64,000 bases of DNA from JACVRW01 sp963813495 (GTDB lineage: Bacteria; Actinomycetota; Thermoleophilia; Solirubrobacterales; Thermoleophilaceae): the NCBI GenBank assembly GCA_963813495.1, contig CAWEZC010000005.1, positions 434,001-498,000 of the forward strand. The letters are read 5' to 3'. Positions 55,304-62,365 of this stretch are shown here, one piece after another. The translations under genes were made by a program, and so were the position numbers. How positions within the stretch are numbered: position 1 is the stretch's first letter; each line of letters begins with the position of its first letter. The notes below the pieces were generated by a model. It saw only the letters and a program-made list of their open reading frames with translations, had not been told where the DNA came from and did no database searches.

Positions 55304-56391
55304 GGAAAGCCCGCCGGGCGCGCTGCCTCAGGGTCAAGGTGCCGGCGCAGCCCGGCGTCGCCGACCGCGTAGCCCCAGTTGATCAGGCGCTCCTGTACGC
55401 CCTCGGGCAGCGCCTCGAGGCGGGTGGGGAGCTCAGCTAGCGCAAGCGAGCGGTCGACCGGCGCCGGCAGCGCGTCGGGCAGCCCGTAGTCGGCGATGTC
55501 GCTGCGGATGCCCACGTAGACGCCCTCGCGGGCGCCACCGCGCAGGCCCTCGATCACCTGCTGCTTTCGCAGCGAGCGCACCTGGTGGTCGATCACCCGC
55601 AGGACGCGCAACATGTGTCGTGGCCAGTCGCGCTCGGACCGGCGCTCGGGTGCCATCCGCCCGCCGGCGTCGGAGATGATCAGGGTGCGGCAGCGCTTCC
55701 AGGCCGTCTCCAGGCCGAGGTTGTCGTAGACGCCACCGTCGGACAGCACCAGCTGCTCTCGGTGCTCGGGGAGAGCGAGGTCGTTGCCCTCGATGTCGAT
55801 CCAGCGCCCCGGATCGGAGGTCAGCCTGTGTGGGGAGAGCACCGGCGGGAAGGCCGACGAGCAGGCCACGGCCACGGCGAGCGGGATCTCGGGGGCGGGC
55901 AGCCAGCCCAGGCGCCAGTCCTTCAGCCCCTCACGCTCGAAGCGGGCGAGCGCGCCGGTCCCAACGTTGGTGGCGTTGATCACGACGTCGGGGCGTTCGG
56001 GCAGGTCCCCGAGCACGGCGTCGCCGACCACGAAGTCACGGTAGGCCGCCACCACCTTGTCCGAGATCGAGCCCGGCATGAGCGCCCCCTCGAGGACCGC
56101 GGTCCAGTCGAGATTGCGCCGCGCGAGGTCACGCAGCGGCGCCACCACCCGCTCCTGGAAGTCGCCGTCCCAGCCGAGCGCCAGCACTGCTGCGGTGATC
56201 GAGCCGCCGGACACGCTCGAGATGCGGTCGAGACGCTCGAGCCAGCCGGCCTCGCGCAGCCGCCACAAGAAGCCGAGGTGGAACAGCATCGCCCGGTAGC
56301 CGCCGCCCGAGAGGCACAGGGCCACGCCCGTCTCGGGCTCCTCGCCGGTGTCGGTGGGTATTGCTCTGACAGGGGAGCTCAGATCGGGCAC
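55282..56391 (-). CDS. Patatin-like phospholipase
   Basis: A 369-residue cytoplasmic lipase-type protein. VALCLSGGGYRAMLFHLGFLWRL (about residues 23-45) gives the oxyanion-hole Gly-rich loop. The nucleophile elbow reads SSVSGGSITAA, with Ser rather than Gly as the first residue of GxSxG, a form also near that of cPLA2-like enzymes. LSDGGVYDNLGLETAW holds the dyad Asp. AAGGAGGT stands 5-6 nt before GTG at 56391, a near-perfect ribosome binding site, so it is probably well expressed. It would cut acyl groups from lipids. Confidence 0.86.
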   Translation of the reverse strand: MPDLSSPVRAIPTDTGEEPETGVALCLSGGGYRAMLFHLGFLWRLREAGWLERLDRISSVSGGSITAAVLALGWDGDFQERVVAPLRDLARRNLDWTAVLEGALMPGSISDKVVAAYRDFVVGDAVLGDLPERPDVVINATNVGTGALARFEREGLKDWRLGWLPAPEIPLAVAVACSSAFPPVLSPHRLTSDPGRWIDIEGNDLALPEHREQLVLSDGGVYDNLGLETAWKRCRTLIISDAGGRMAPERRSERDWPRHMLRVLRVIDHQVRSLRKQQVIEGLRGGAREGVYVGIRSDIADYGLPDALPAPVDRSLALAELPTRLEALPEGVQERLINWGYAVGDAGLRRHLDPEAARPAGFPYPLAGV

Positions 56392-56412
56392 GGGACCACC
56401 TCCTTGTGATCG

Positions 56413-56574
56413 CTACATCGCGAAACGCCCGGCGGCCACCAGCTCGGCGGCGCGCCGGCACAGCTCCTCGACGACGTCCAGATTCAGATCGTCGAGCCGT
56501 TTGAAGCGGACGCAGCTCTGGCCCACGCTGACCTTGCCCGGACCCTGTCGTGCACCGTGCGCACCGGAAGCCAT
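56413..56574 (-). CDS. Small protein equal to the tail of a DUF1801 protein
   Basis: A 53-residue open frame between the FrnE-like and patatin genes, beginning ATG 3 nt after the FrnE-like stop. GKVSVGQSCVRFKRLDDLNL resembles the end of DUF1801 proteins (usual length about 120), where a GKSCxxxKRLxDLD-type motif lies near the C-terminus. The N-terminal two-thirds of the domain is missing, so this is either a decayed gene or a small protein that keeps this part. No good ribosome binding site is seen for it. Confidence 0.5.
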   Translation of the reverse strand: MASGAHGARQGPGKVSVGQSCVRFKRLDDLNLDVVEELCRRAAELVAAGRFAM

Positions 56575-56577
56575 GGC

Positions 56578-57480
56578 TCAGGCCGCCGCGGCGCCGGCTC
56601 GAGCCAGGCGCCAGAGCGCGTCGTTGCCCGCCGGCTCACGGGTGATGTGCCCCACGGAGGCGAGGTCGGTTAGCTCGTCGGCCGCCGCGCCGAGGTCGGC
56701 GTCGAGCAGGTCGGAGGGGCGCAGGACCGAGGCCACCTCGGCCGTTGTGAGCCCGTCGGGGAAGCCCGCGAGTGCCTCGAGCGCACCGGCCGGCGCCGAG
56801 CGGCGCTCCAGCCCCGCGTCCAGGTTGGCGAGGACCAGGTCATAGGCCTCGAAGGGCTGAAAGCCACCGGCCTCGATCCGACGGCCGTCCTCGTGCACGA
56901 ACACGAGCGAGGGAGCGGTGTAGCGCACCGGGCCGTCGCTGGTCGAGTGGCGGCCCTGCGCGTGCGTGGGCGAGCCGTCGGCGCTGCGGGTGAGGGCCCG
57001 GTCGGTCCTGTAGGCCTCGATGATCGCGGGATCCTCGATCGCGGCTACGGTGGCGCCGGCGTCGATGCCCTCGACCGACGAGAGCGCGGCACGCAGGTGG
57101 TCGTCCTCGTCGAGCAGGTCTGTGGTGGTGAACTGGAGCGCCTGCAGGGCACGCAGCGCGGCGTCGGCGCGCAAAGGATCCTGCTCGCGGACGGCCAGGA
57201 GCGCGCGGCAGGCGCGCGAGGTCGCGGCCAGGCGCGGCTTGGGCTCGAGCAGGAACGGCATCCCGAAGCGGTCGCTGAACATGCGCCAGCCGTGCGCCGC
57301 CGAATCGGGCGTTCGTCCCGCCGCCCGCTGGCGCTCGGTGTCCTCGGACAGCCCGATCGCCACCAGCCACCAGTCGAGCTGGTCGCCGAAGCGCCAGCGT
57401 AAACGGGCGTGGGCGGGGCGGGCCGAGTAGGCCCAGGGGCAGCCGGGGTCGGTGAAGTGCAGTACCTGTACGCGCGCCAC
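56578..57480 (-). CDS. DsbA-family (FrnE-like) thioredoxin-fold protein
   Basis: A 300-residue protein with the DsbA/2-hydroxychromene isomerase fold. LHFTDPGCPWAYSARPAHARL (residues 7-27) has the motif CPWA with a single Cys, so it is not a usual dithiol oxidase. PSLVFVHEDGRRIEAGGFQPFEAYDLVL (about 205-235) is the late strand-loop of the fold. The last 60 residues add a small helical domain. FrnE-type relatives act as thiol or glutathione-like oxidoreductases or isomerases; the substrate is unknown. It is divergent from acdS with 38 nt between starts. Confidence 0.8.
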   Translation of the reverse strand: MARVQVLHFTDPGCPWAYSARPAHARLRWRFGDQLDWWLVAIGLSEDTERQRAAGRTPDSAAHGWRMFSDRFGMPFLLEPKPRLAATSRACRALLAVREQDPLRADAALRALQALQFTTTDLLDEDDHLRAALSSVEGIDAGATVAAIEDPAIIEAYRTDRALTRSADGSPTHAQGRHSTSDGPVRYTAPSLVFVHEDGRRIEAGGFQPFEAYDLVLANLDAGLERRSAPAGALEALAGFPDGLTTAEVASVLRPSDLLDADLGAAADELTDLASVGHITREPAGNDALWRLARAGAAAA

Positions 57481-57506
57481 GCACTCCAGAGATTCGCAGG
57501 TGCGTC

Positions 57507-57512
57507 TAGCGT
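57507..57512 (+). promoter_or_regulatory. -10 box (TAGCGT) of leaderless-type acdS
   Basis: TAGCGT lies 6 nt before the ATG of acdS, and the gap of 38 nt to the divergent FrnE-like gene leaves no room for a leader. No Shine-Dalgarno sequence is seen. Confidence 0.42.
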
Positions 57513-57518
57513 GCTCGC

Positions 57519-58526
57519 ATGCGCCTCGACTCCTTTCCTCGCGAGCCCCTCCTGTTCGGCCCCTCCCCGGTGCACCCGCTCGAGCGCCTCAGCGCGCAGC
57601 TCGGCGGCGCCCGGCTGTGGGCCAAGCGCGACGACTGCAACAGCGGGCTGGCGTTCGGCGGCAACAAGACACGCAAGCTCGAGTACCTCGTGGCCGACGC
57701 CCTGGCCCAGCGCTGCGACACATTGGTCTCGATCGGCGGCGTGCAGTCCAATCACACGCGCCAGGTGGCGGCCGCCGCCGCGCGCACCGGCCTGGGCTGC
57801 GTGCTGGTGCAGGAGAGCTGGGTCGACTGGCCGGACGTGGTCTATGACCGTGTGGGCAACATCCAGCTGAGCCGGATCATGGGGGCGGACGTGCGCCTCG
57901 TGTCGGCGGGCTTCGGGATCGGGTTCAAGGAGAGCTGGGAGGGCGCCCTGGCCGACGTGGAGGCGGCGGGCGGCAGGCCCTACGCGATCCCGGCGGGAGC
58001 GTCCGACCACAGGCTCGGGGGTCTCGGCTTCGCCGGCTGGGCCGAGGAGGTGGCGCGCCAGGAGGAGGAGCTCGGCGTGTTCTTCGACACGATCGTGGTC
58101 TGCTCGGTCACCGGCAGCACCCAGGCGGGAATGGTCGCGGGCTTTGCGGCTCAGAGGCGCGAGCGCCGCGTGGTGGGCATCGACGGCTCGGCCCGGCCGG
58201 ACGAGACGCGCGAGCAGGTGGCCCGCATCGCCCGCAACACGGCCGAGCTGATCGACGTGGGGCGCGATCTGCGCGAGGATGAGATCGTGCTCGACGACCG
58301 CTACCACGCAGGCACGTACGGCATCCCCGACGAGCTCACGCTCGAGGCCATCCGCACCGCCGCGCGCCTCGAGGGCATGATCACCGACCCGGTGTACGAG
58401 GGAAAGTCGATGGCGGGCATGATCGACCTGGTGAAGCGCGGGGAGATCGACCGCGACTCGACGGTGCTCTACGCCCACCTCGGTGGCCAGCCCGCGCTCA
58501 GCGCCTATGCGGCGGTAGTCCGGTGA
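57519..58526 (+). CDS. acdS: 1-aminocyclopropane-1-carboxylate (ACC) deaminase
   Basis: A 335-residue PLP enzyme very like known ACC deaminases, which turn the plant ethylene precursor ACC into ammonia and 2-oxobutyrate. FGGNKTRKLEYLVADAL holds the PLP Lys; SIGGVQSNHTRQVAA, VQESWVDWPDVVYDRVGNIQ, SRIMGADVRLV and VVCSVTGSTQAGMVAGFAA follow the family closely. The residues that tell it from D-cysteine desulfhydrase are of ACC-deaminase type: Glu after Tyr in PVYEGKSM and Leu in YAHLGGQPAL. It heads an operon with a SnoaL-like gene (GTGA overlap) and a VOC gene. Such enzymes are typical of soil bacteria near roots. Confidence 0.93.
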   Translation: MRLDSFPREPLLFGPSPVHPLERLSAQLGGARLWAKRDDCNSGLAFGGNKTRKLEYLVADALAQRCDTLVSIGGVQSNHTRQVAAAAARTGLGCVLVQESWVDWPDVVYDRVGNIQLSRIMGADVRLVSAGFGIGFKESWEGALADVEAAGGRPYAIPAGASDHRLGGLGFAGWAEEVARQEEELGVFFDTIVVCSVTGSTQAGMVAGFAAQRRERRVVGIDGSARPDETREQVARIARNTAELIDVGRDLREDEIVLDDRYHAGTYGIPDELTLEAIRTAARLEGMITDPVYEGKSMAGMIDLVKRGEIDRDSTVLYAHLGGQPALSAYAAVVR

Positions 58527-58933
58527 GCGCCGACACCGACGTGGTACAGCGCGCGTTCGATGCCTTCCGTAGCCGCGACCTGGAGACCCTGCTGGGCCTG
58601 CTAGACCCCGACGTGCGGATCCGCTCGCTGATGACCGAGTCCGAGCGCCCGCTCTACCACGGCCACGACGGCGCTCGCGAGTGGCTGGAGGCGGTGGTCG
58701 ACGTGTTTCCCGACTGGCAGCCCGTGCCCCGTGAGCCCTGTGCACTGGGAGATGACGCGGTGATCACGCCGTTCGAGGTGTCGGCCACCGGCGTGGGTAG
58801 CGGCGTCCCTATCGACCAGCTCTACTGGCAGGCCGCCCGCCTGCACGAGGGACGCATTCTCGCCTTCGGGTTCTATCGCTCCGAGCCCGATGCGCTCGCG
58901 GCGCTGGGGGCACACCCGGCGGGGACGGCATGA
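58523..58933 (+). CDS. SnoaL-like (NTF2-fold) protein
   Basis: A 136-residue protein with the SnoaL/NTF2 cone fold: VVQRAFDAFRSRDLETLLGLLDPDVRI is the typical N-terminal helix pair and strand, and REWLEAVVDVFPDWQ plus the strand VITPFEVSATGVGSG follow. Members are small cyclases, isomerases, dehydratases or simple ligand binders; no specific catalytic residue can be picked. It starts inside the acdS stop codon, and its stop overlaps the VOC gene (ATGA). Its function is likely tied to acdS or the VOC enzyme, but this is not proven. Confidence 0.8.
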   Translation: MSADTDVVQRAFDAFRSRDLETLLGLLDPDVRIRSLMTESERPLYHGHDGAREWLEAVVDVFPDWQPVPREPCALGDDAVITPFEVSATGVGSGVPIDQLYWQAARLHEGRILAFGFYRSEPDALAALGAHPAGTA

Positions 58934-59793
58934 GCCTGCCGGCCGACGCTGCCATCGGGGCCGTGCGCCTGCGCGTCGCCGACCTGGACGCCCTCAGCGC
59001 CTTCTACGAACGCGTACTGGGGCTGCGGCCGCTGTCGCGCGAGAACGGGCTGACTCGCCTGGGGGTGGAGGGCGGGCCGCCGCTGGTGGAGCTGTCGAGC
59101 GCGCCGGACGCCCCGCCGCGCCCAAGGCGCAGCACCGGCCTCTTTCACCAGGCCATTCTGGTGCCGACCCGGGCCGACCTGGCGCGGGCGCTCGAGCGCG
59201 TGGCGGGCGCCGGCTGGCGGCTGACCGGGGCCTCCGACCACCTGGTGTCCGAGGCGCTCTACCTCGACGACCCCGAGGGCAACGGCATCGAGATCTATCG
59301 CGACCGGCCACGCGAGCAGTGGACGTACCGCGACGGCGCGCTCGAGATGGCCACTCTTCCCCTGGACCTGGAGGGGCTGATGGGGGAGCTCCAGCCCGGC
59401 GAGGTCTCCCCGCAGGGCCCGGCGCCGGAGGGCACGCGCGTCGGCCACGTACACCTCCAGGTGGGCGAGCTGGCGCCGGCCGAAGCGTTCTACAACGGGA
59501 CGCTCGGCCTCGATGTGATCGTGCGCAGCTACCCGGGCGCGCTGTTTCTCTCGGCCGGCGGCTACCACCACCACATCGGACTCAACACCTGGCAGAGCGC
59601 GGGGGCGCCTCCGCCGCCGCAGGGCGCCCTCGGGCTCGAGCACTTCGAGCTTGCGCTGCCCGACGCCGGCGAGCGCGATCGGCTGGCGAGCACAATGGCC
59701 GCCGCGGGAGCGAAGACCTCTGAGGCGGACGACGGCGTGCGGGTCACCGATCCCGCGGGCGTCGACGTCGTGCTCAGCGCGCCGCGCGGCTAG
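58930..59793 (+). CDS. Two-domain VOC protein, catechol-2,3-dioxygenase/glyoxalase-like
   Basis: A 287-residue protein with two VOC repeats, patterned like CatE-type ring-cleavage dioxygenases: AVRLRVADLDALSAFYERVLGL, then GLFHQAILVPTRADLARAL and YLDDPEGNGIEIYRDRPREQW in the first half; GHVHLQVGELAPAEAFYNGTLGL, FLSAGGYHHHIGLNTWQSAG and LEHFELALPD in the second. His ligands are present in the second half; the Glu expected as the third ligand near the C-terminus is not clear (VDVVLSA). It ends the acdS operon and overlaps the convergent Ddn-like gene by 4 nt. Confidence 0.84.
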   Translation: MSLPADAAIGAVRLRVADLDALSAFYERVLGLRPLSRENGLTRLGVEGGPPLVELSSAPDAPPRPRRSTGLFHQAILVPTRADLARALERVAGAGWRLTGASDHLVSEALYLDDPEGNGIEIYRDRPREQWTYRDGALEMATLPLDLEGLMGELQPGEVSPQGPAPEGTRVGHVHLQVGELAPAEAFYNGTLGLDVIVRSYPGALFLSAGGYHHHIGLNTWQSAGAPPPPQGALGLEHFELALPDAGERDRLASTMAAAGAKTSEADDGVRVTDPAGVDVVLSAPRG

Positions 59794-60200
59794 TCCGCCG
59801 CCGCGCGCTCCAGCACGACCACCGGGATCTCGCGCTCGGTCTTCTGCTGATAGTCGTCGTAGGGCGGCCAGGTTGAGGTCATCGTGCGCCACATCTCGGG
59901 CTTCTCGCCGGCGGTCGCGGTGCGGGCGCGCGCCGGGAAGCGGTCGTCCCTGACCTGGACCTCGACCTCGGGCTCCGCCTCGAGGTTGCGATACCAGGCC
60001 GGGTGCTGATCGTTGCCCCCGTCGGAGGCCACCACCAGGTAGTCGTCGCCGAAACGCTGATAGATCAGCGGAGTGGTCCGGGGCTCGCCCGAGCGGCGAC
60101 CGTTGGTGGTCAGCAGCAGGGCGGTGGTTCCCTGCCAGTCGTGGCCCTCCTCGCCGCCGGTGGCCCGGTAGCGCTCTACGTGCTTCTTCCCGAACAGCAT
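59790..60200 (-). CDS. Deazaflavin (F420)-dependent nitroreductase-family protein
   Basis: A 136-residue protein of the Ddn/FDOR-type split beta-barrel. LLLTTNGRRSGEPRTTPLIYQRFGDDYLVVASDGGNDQHPAWYRNL (residues 28-75) is the family hallmark binding F420, and AEPEVEVQVRDDRFPARARTAT and TSTWPPYDDYQQKTEREIPVVVL are usual. Mycobacterial Ddn reduces quinones and nitro drugs with F420H2; the native substrate here is unknown. It implies the organism makes coenzyme F420, although no F420 genes are in this window. ATG start at 60200. Confidence 0.86.
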   Translation of the reverse strand: MLFGKKHVERYRATGGEEGHDWQGTTALLLTTNGRRSGEPRTTPLIYQRFGDDYLVVASDGGNDQHPAWYRNLEAEPEVEVQVRDDRFPARARTATAGEKPEMWRTMTSTWPPYDDYQQKTEREIPVVVLERAAAD

Positions 60201-60282
60201 GCTGCTCCTTCCGCGGTCGCCATCGGCCCCGATGCTAGTCCGTGAACGTATGGTTCCCGGCCCCCGCGGAAAGGACCCGCAC

Positions 60283-61107
60283 GTGTACGACCACCTCGTC
60301 TATCAACAGGACGGGCCGGTCACGTTGATCACCGTGAACCGGCCCGAGCGCATGAACGCGATCGGTCCGCAGACCCACGCCGAGCTGGTCGAGGCCTGGG
60401 ATCGATTTCGCTCCGACGACGACGCCTTCGTGGCGGTCCTGACCGGTGCGGGAGAGCGCGCCTTCAGCGCCGGCGGAGACCTCCAGGCCGCGGCCGCGGG
60501 CGAGCACGTGGTCCCGCTGAGCGCACCAGAGCGCGCGGCCCACGAGCGCGGGGAACGTCCCGGGATCCTGGGTCCGTCGCGCTGGACCGATCTCTACAAG
60601 CCCACCATCGCAGCGGTCAACGGCATGGCCTACGCCGGCGGCCTCGAGTGGGTGTGCTGGACCGACCTGGCGATTGCGGACGAGCACGCCACCTTCGGCG
60701 TCACCTGCCGGCGCTGGAACATAGGACTGGCCGACGGCGGCACGCAGCGCCTGCCGCGGATCGTCGGGATGCGGCGCGCGATGGAGCTCATCCTGACGGG
60801 TCGTGTGATCGACGCGGCCGAGGCCGAGCGGATCGGCCTCGTGAACGAGGTTGTGCCCAGTGGGACCTGCGTGACGCGGGCGCTGGAGCTCGCACATGAG
60901 ATAGCCGCGCTGCCCCAGCCCGCCATCCGCACCGACAAGGAGGCGGCCGTGCGCGGCTTTGGCCGCCCACTCGCCGAGGGGCTGCGCATCGAAGCGGAGA
61001 CCTTCAACCGCCTACTCGAAACACCGGAGATCGAGGAGGGGCTGCGGCGGTTCATCGAGCGCGACCACCCGGACCGGCGCCGGGGCGGCGTGCAGGGTCG
61101 CGGGTAG
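60283..61107 (+). CDS. Enoyl-CoA hydratase/isomerase family protein, third copy
   Basis: A 274-residue crotonase-fold protein. TLITVNRPERMNAIGPQTHAE starts the fold; RAFSAGGDLQAAA and NGMAYAGGLEWVCWTDLAIADE give the oxyanion hole. The catalytic segment reads FGVTCRRWNIGLADGGTQRLPR, so the first Glu of hydratases is absent and an Asp (ADGG) is kept; an isomerase or another crotonase activity is possible. GTG at 60283 has AAAGGA 8 nt upstream and fits the family start; ATG at 60232 and 60250 are weaker choices. It stands alone, followed by a strong inverted repeat. Confidence 0.86.
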   Translation: MYDHLVYQQDGPVTLITVNRPERMNAIGPQTHAELVEAWDRFRSDDDAFVAVLTGAGERAFSAGGDLQAAAAGEHVVPLSAPERAAHERGERPGILGPSRWTDLYKPTIAAVNGMAYAGGLEWVCWTDLAIADEHATFGVTCRRWNIGLADGGTQRLPRIVGMRRAMELILTGRVIDAAEAERIGLVNEVVPSGTCVTRALELAHEIAALPQPAIRTDKEAAVRGFGRPLAEGLRIEAETFNRLLETPEIEEGLRRFIERDHPDRRRGGVQGRG

Positions 61108-61144
61108 GAGGGACTTCCCGCGGGCGGGCACGCGTAGCTCGTCA

Positions 61145-61173
61145 AGGGTGGCGTAACCCGTCCCCGCCACCCT
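61145..61173 (+). terminator. Strong hairpin between the hydratase and MepA-like genes
   Basis: AGGGTGGCG and CGCCACCCT form a perfect 9-bp stem around an 11-base loop (TAACCCGTCCC). It lies 37 nt after the hydratase stop and ends only 7 nt before the GTG of the MepA-like gene, so it may stop transcription, or act as a control element at that gene's start. No T-run follows. Confidence 0.55.
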
Positions 61174-61180
61174 CCTCCGC

Positions 61181-61879
61181 GTGCGCCTGTACCTCGTCCT
61201 CATCGCCCTCGTGCTCGTCGCCGGCGCCGCCGTGGCGGCGTCGTTCGCGACGGAAGACCAGCGCGGGCCCGGCTTCGCCCGGATCGGCCTGCCCGATCTC
61301 GGCGCCCTAGAGGTCAGGCGCGCGAAGCCACCTGCGCCGCGCTACGCGCGCGTCCGCTGGCGCCGCTCCACGCCGGTCGGCTCACACGCCGCCGGCCGGC
61401 TGATCGACGGCGTGCGGCTGCCCGCCGAGGGACGCAGCTTCTACACCTGGGATCCGGTCAAGCGGCGTTCCCCCAACCGCTCCTGGCGGCGCTGGGGCTC
61501 GGACCGCCTCGTCCGCACCGTGCTGCGCGTGGGGCGCGACTACAGAGCCGCGCACCCCGGCGTCGCCCGCCTCGCCGTGGGCGACATGAGCAGGCCCCGG
61601 GGCGGCGACTTCGGCCTTCGCTTCGGCCCGATCGGGCACGCCAGCCACCAGAGCGGGCTCGATGTGGACGTCTACTACCCGCGCGCCGACGGGCGCGCGC
61701 GGGCGCCTCGCTTCGCTTCCGAGATCGACCGCGAGCTGTCCCAGGAGCTCGTCGACCGCTTTCTCGCTCGCGGCGCCCAGGTCATCTTCGTCGGGCCGAA
61801 CACCGGCCTCAGCGGCCCGTCAGGCCGCGTGCAGGGACTCGTCAACCACGACAACCATCTGCACGTCCGGCTGCCCTGA
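61181..61879 (+). CDS. MepA-like (M74/LAS) murein endopeptidase, membrane-anchored or exported
   Basis: A 232-residue protein. N-terminal hydrophobic stretch LYLVLIALVLVAGAAVAASFA is a signal peptide or anchor. GHASHQSGLDVDVYY (about residues 155-169) is the HxSHQxGLDxD zinc motif of penicillin-insensitive murein endopeptidases, and NHDNHLHVRLP at the end gives the last zinc His. Such enzymes cut cross-links in peptidoglycan outside the cell membrane. GTG at 61181 is chosen, as it directly precedes the signal; no ribosome binding site is clear, but a strong hairpin lies just before it. Confidence 0.86.
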   Translation: MRLYLVLIALVLVAGAAVAASFATEDQRGPGFARIGLPDLGALEVRRAKPPAPRYARVRWRRSTPVGSHAAGRLIDGVRLPAEGRSFYTWDPVKRRSPNRSWRRWGSDRLVRTVLRVGRDYRAAHPGVARLAVGDMSRPRGGDFGLRFGPIGHASHQSGLDVDVYYPRADGRARAPRFASEIDRELSQELVDRFLARGAQVIFVGPNTGLSGPSGRVQGLVNHDNHLHVRLP

Positions 61880-61880
61880 C

Positions 61881-61897
61881 GGCTCGCTCAGTGAGCC
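61881..61897. terminator. Weak hairpin between convergent genes
   Basis: GGCTC-GCTCAGT-GAGCC (5-bp stem) lies between and over the stops of the MepA-like gene and the convergent unknown gene. It is short and may be chance. Confidence 0.28.
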
Positions 61898-62205
61898 AGG
61901 CGGGGCCGTGGAGGCGCCGCGAACAGGCGCCACAGCCCGGCTTCGCACATGTGCTCGACGGCCAGGCCGGCAGCGAGGCAGTCGCCCTCGACCAGGGTGG
62001 CCAGATGCGGTTCCGGAGGAAAGCGGCTGAGAGCGACGACGTCGCGTATTCGCACGGCCAGGGGGCGCTCCTCCAGCCACAGCACCACCATCGGCGGCAC
62101 GGGCAGGGGCTCGCCCGAACGCGGGTCGGTCGTGGGCGGCAACTCGCGCAGCTCCACCTCGAGCGACCCCCGGCTGAAGGGGGTTGCCTCCAGGAAGGCC
62201 TGCAT
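61888..62205 (-). CDS. Conserved-looking protein of unknown function
   Basis: A 105-residue protein I do not recognise. It has a mixed alpha/beta pattern: VELRELPPTTDPRSGEPLPVPP, then PMVVLWLEERPLAVRIRDVVAL (strands), and PHLATLVEGDCLAAGLAVEHMCEAGLWRLFAAP. It has one or two Cys, no membrane helix and no signal. ATG at 62205 has GGAGG 3 nt upstream, a short gap; GTG at 62226 is an alternative. Divergent from galK, with a gap of about 160 nt in which I see only the galK -10 box. Confidence 0.55.
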   Translation of the reverse strand: MQAFLEATPFSRGSLEVELRELPPTTDPRSGEPLPVPPMVVLWLEERPLAVRIRDVVALSRFPPEPHLATLVEGDCLAAGLAVEHMCEAGLWRLFAAPPRPRLAH

Positions 62206-62352
62206 GGTCCTCCGCTCACCGATCACCTTCGCCTACTGCCTCCGTTTGTGGTAGGCCGAACGCCACCGCGGCGAATCGGCCTGGCCCTCGAACTTAAGGG
62301 CGGTTGCCGTTGAGCGCCAGTCAATCATCTGTCGAGGCTCGCTGCTTGGACG

Positions 62353-62358
62353 TACCCT
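62353..62358 (+). promoter_or_regulatory. -10 box (TACCCT) of leaderless-type galK
   Basis: TACCCT lies 7 nt before the galK ATG, with no Shine-Dalgarno sequence. A -35 is not obvious. The rest of the 160-nt divergent region (62206-62365) shows no further clear repeat. Confidence 0.42.
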
Positions 62359-62365
62359 CCGGCGC

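Noticed and set aside
62206..62365. The largest gap (160 nt) checked for tRNA, small RNA or riboswitch
   Set aside because: No cloverleaf, strong hairpin or known riboswitch core is visible; only a -10-like box next to galK.
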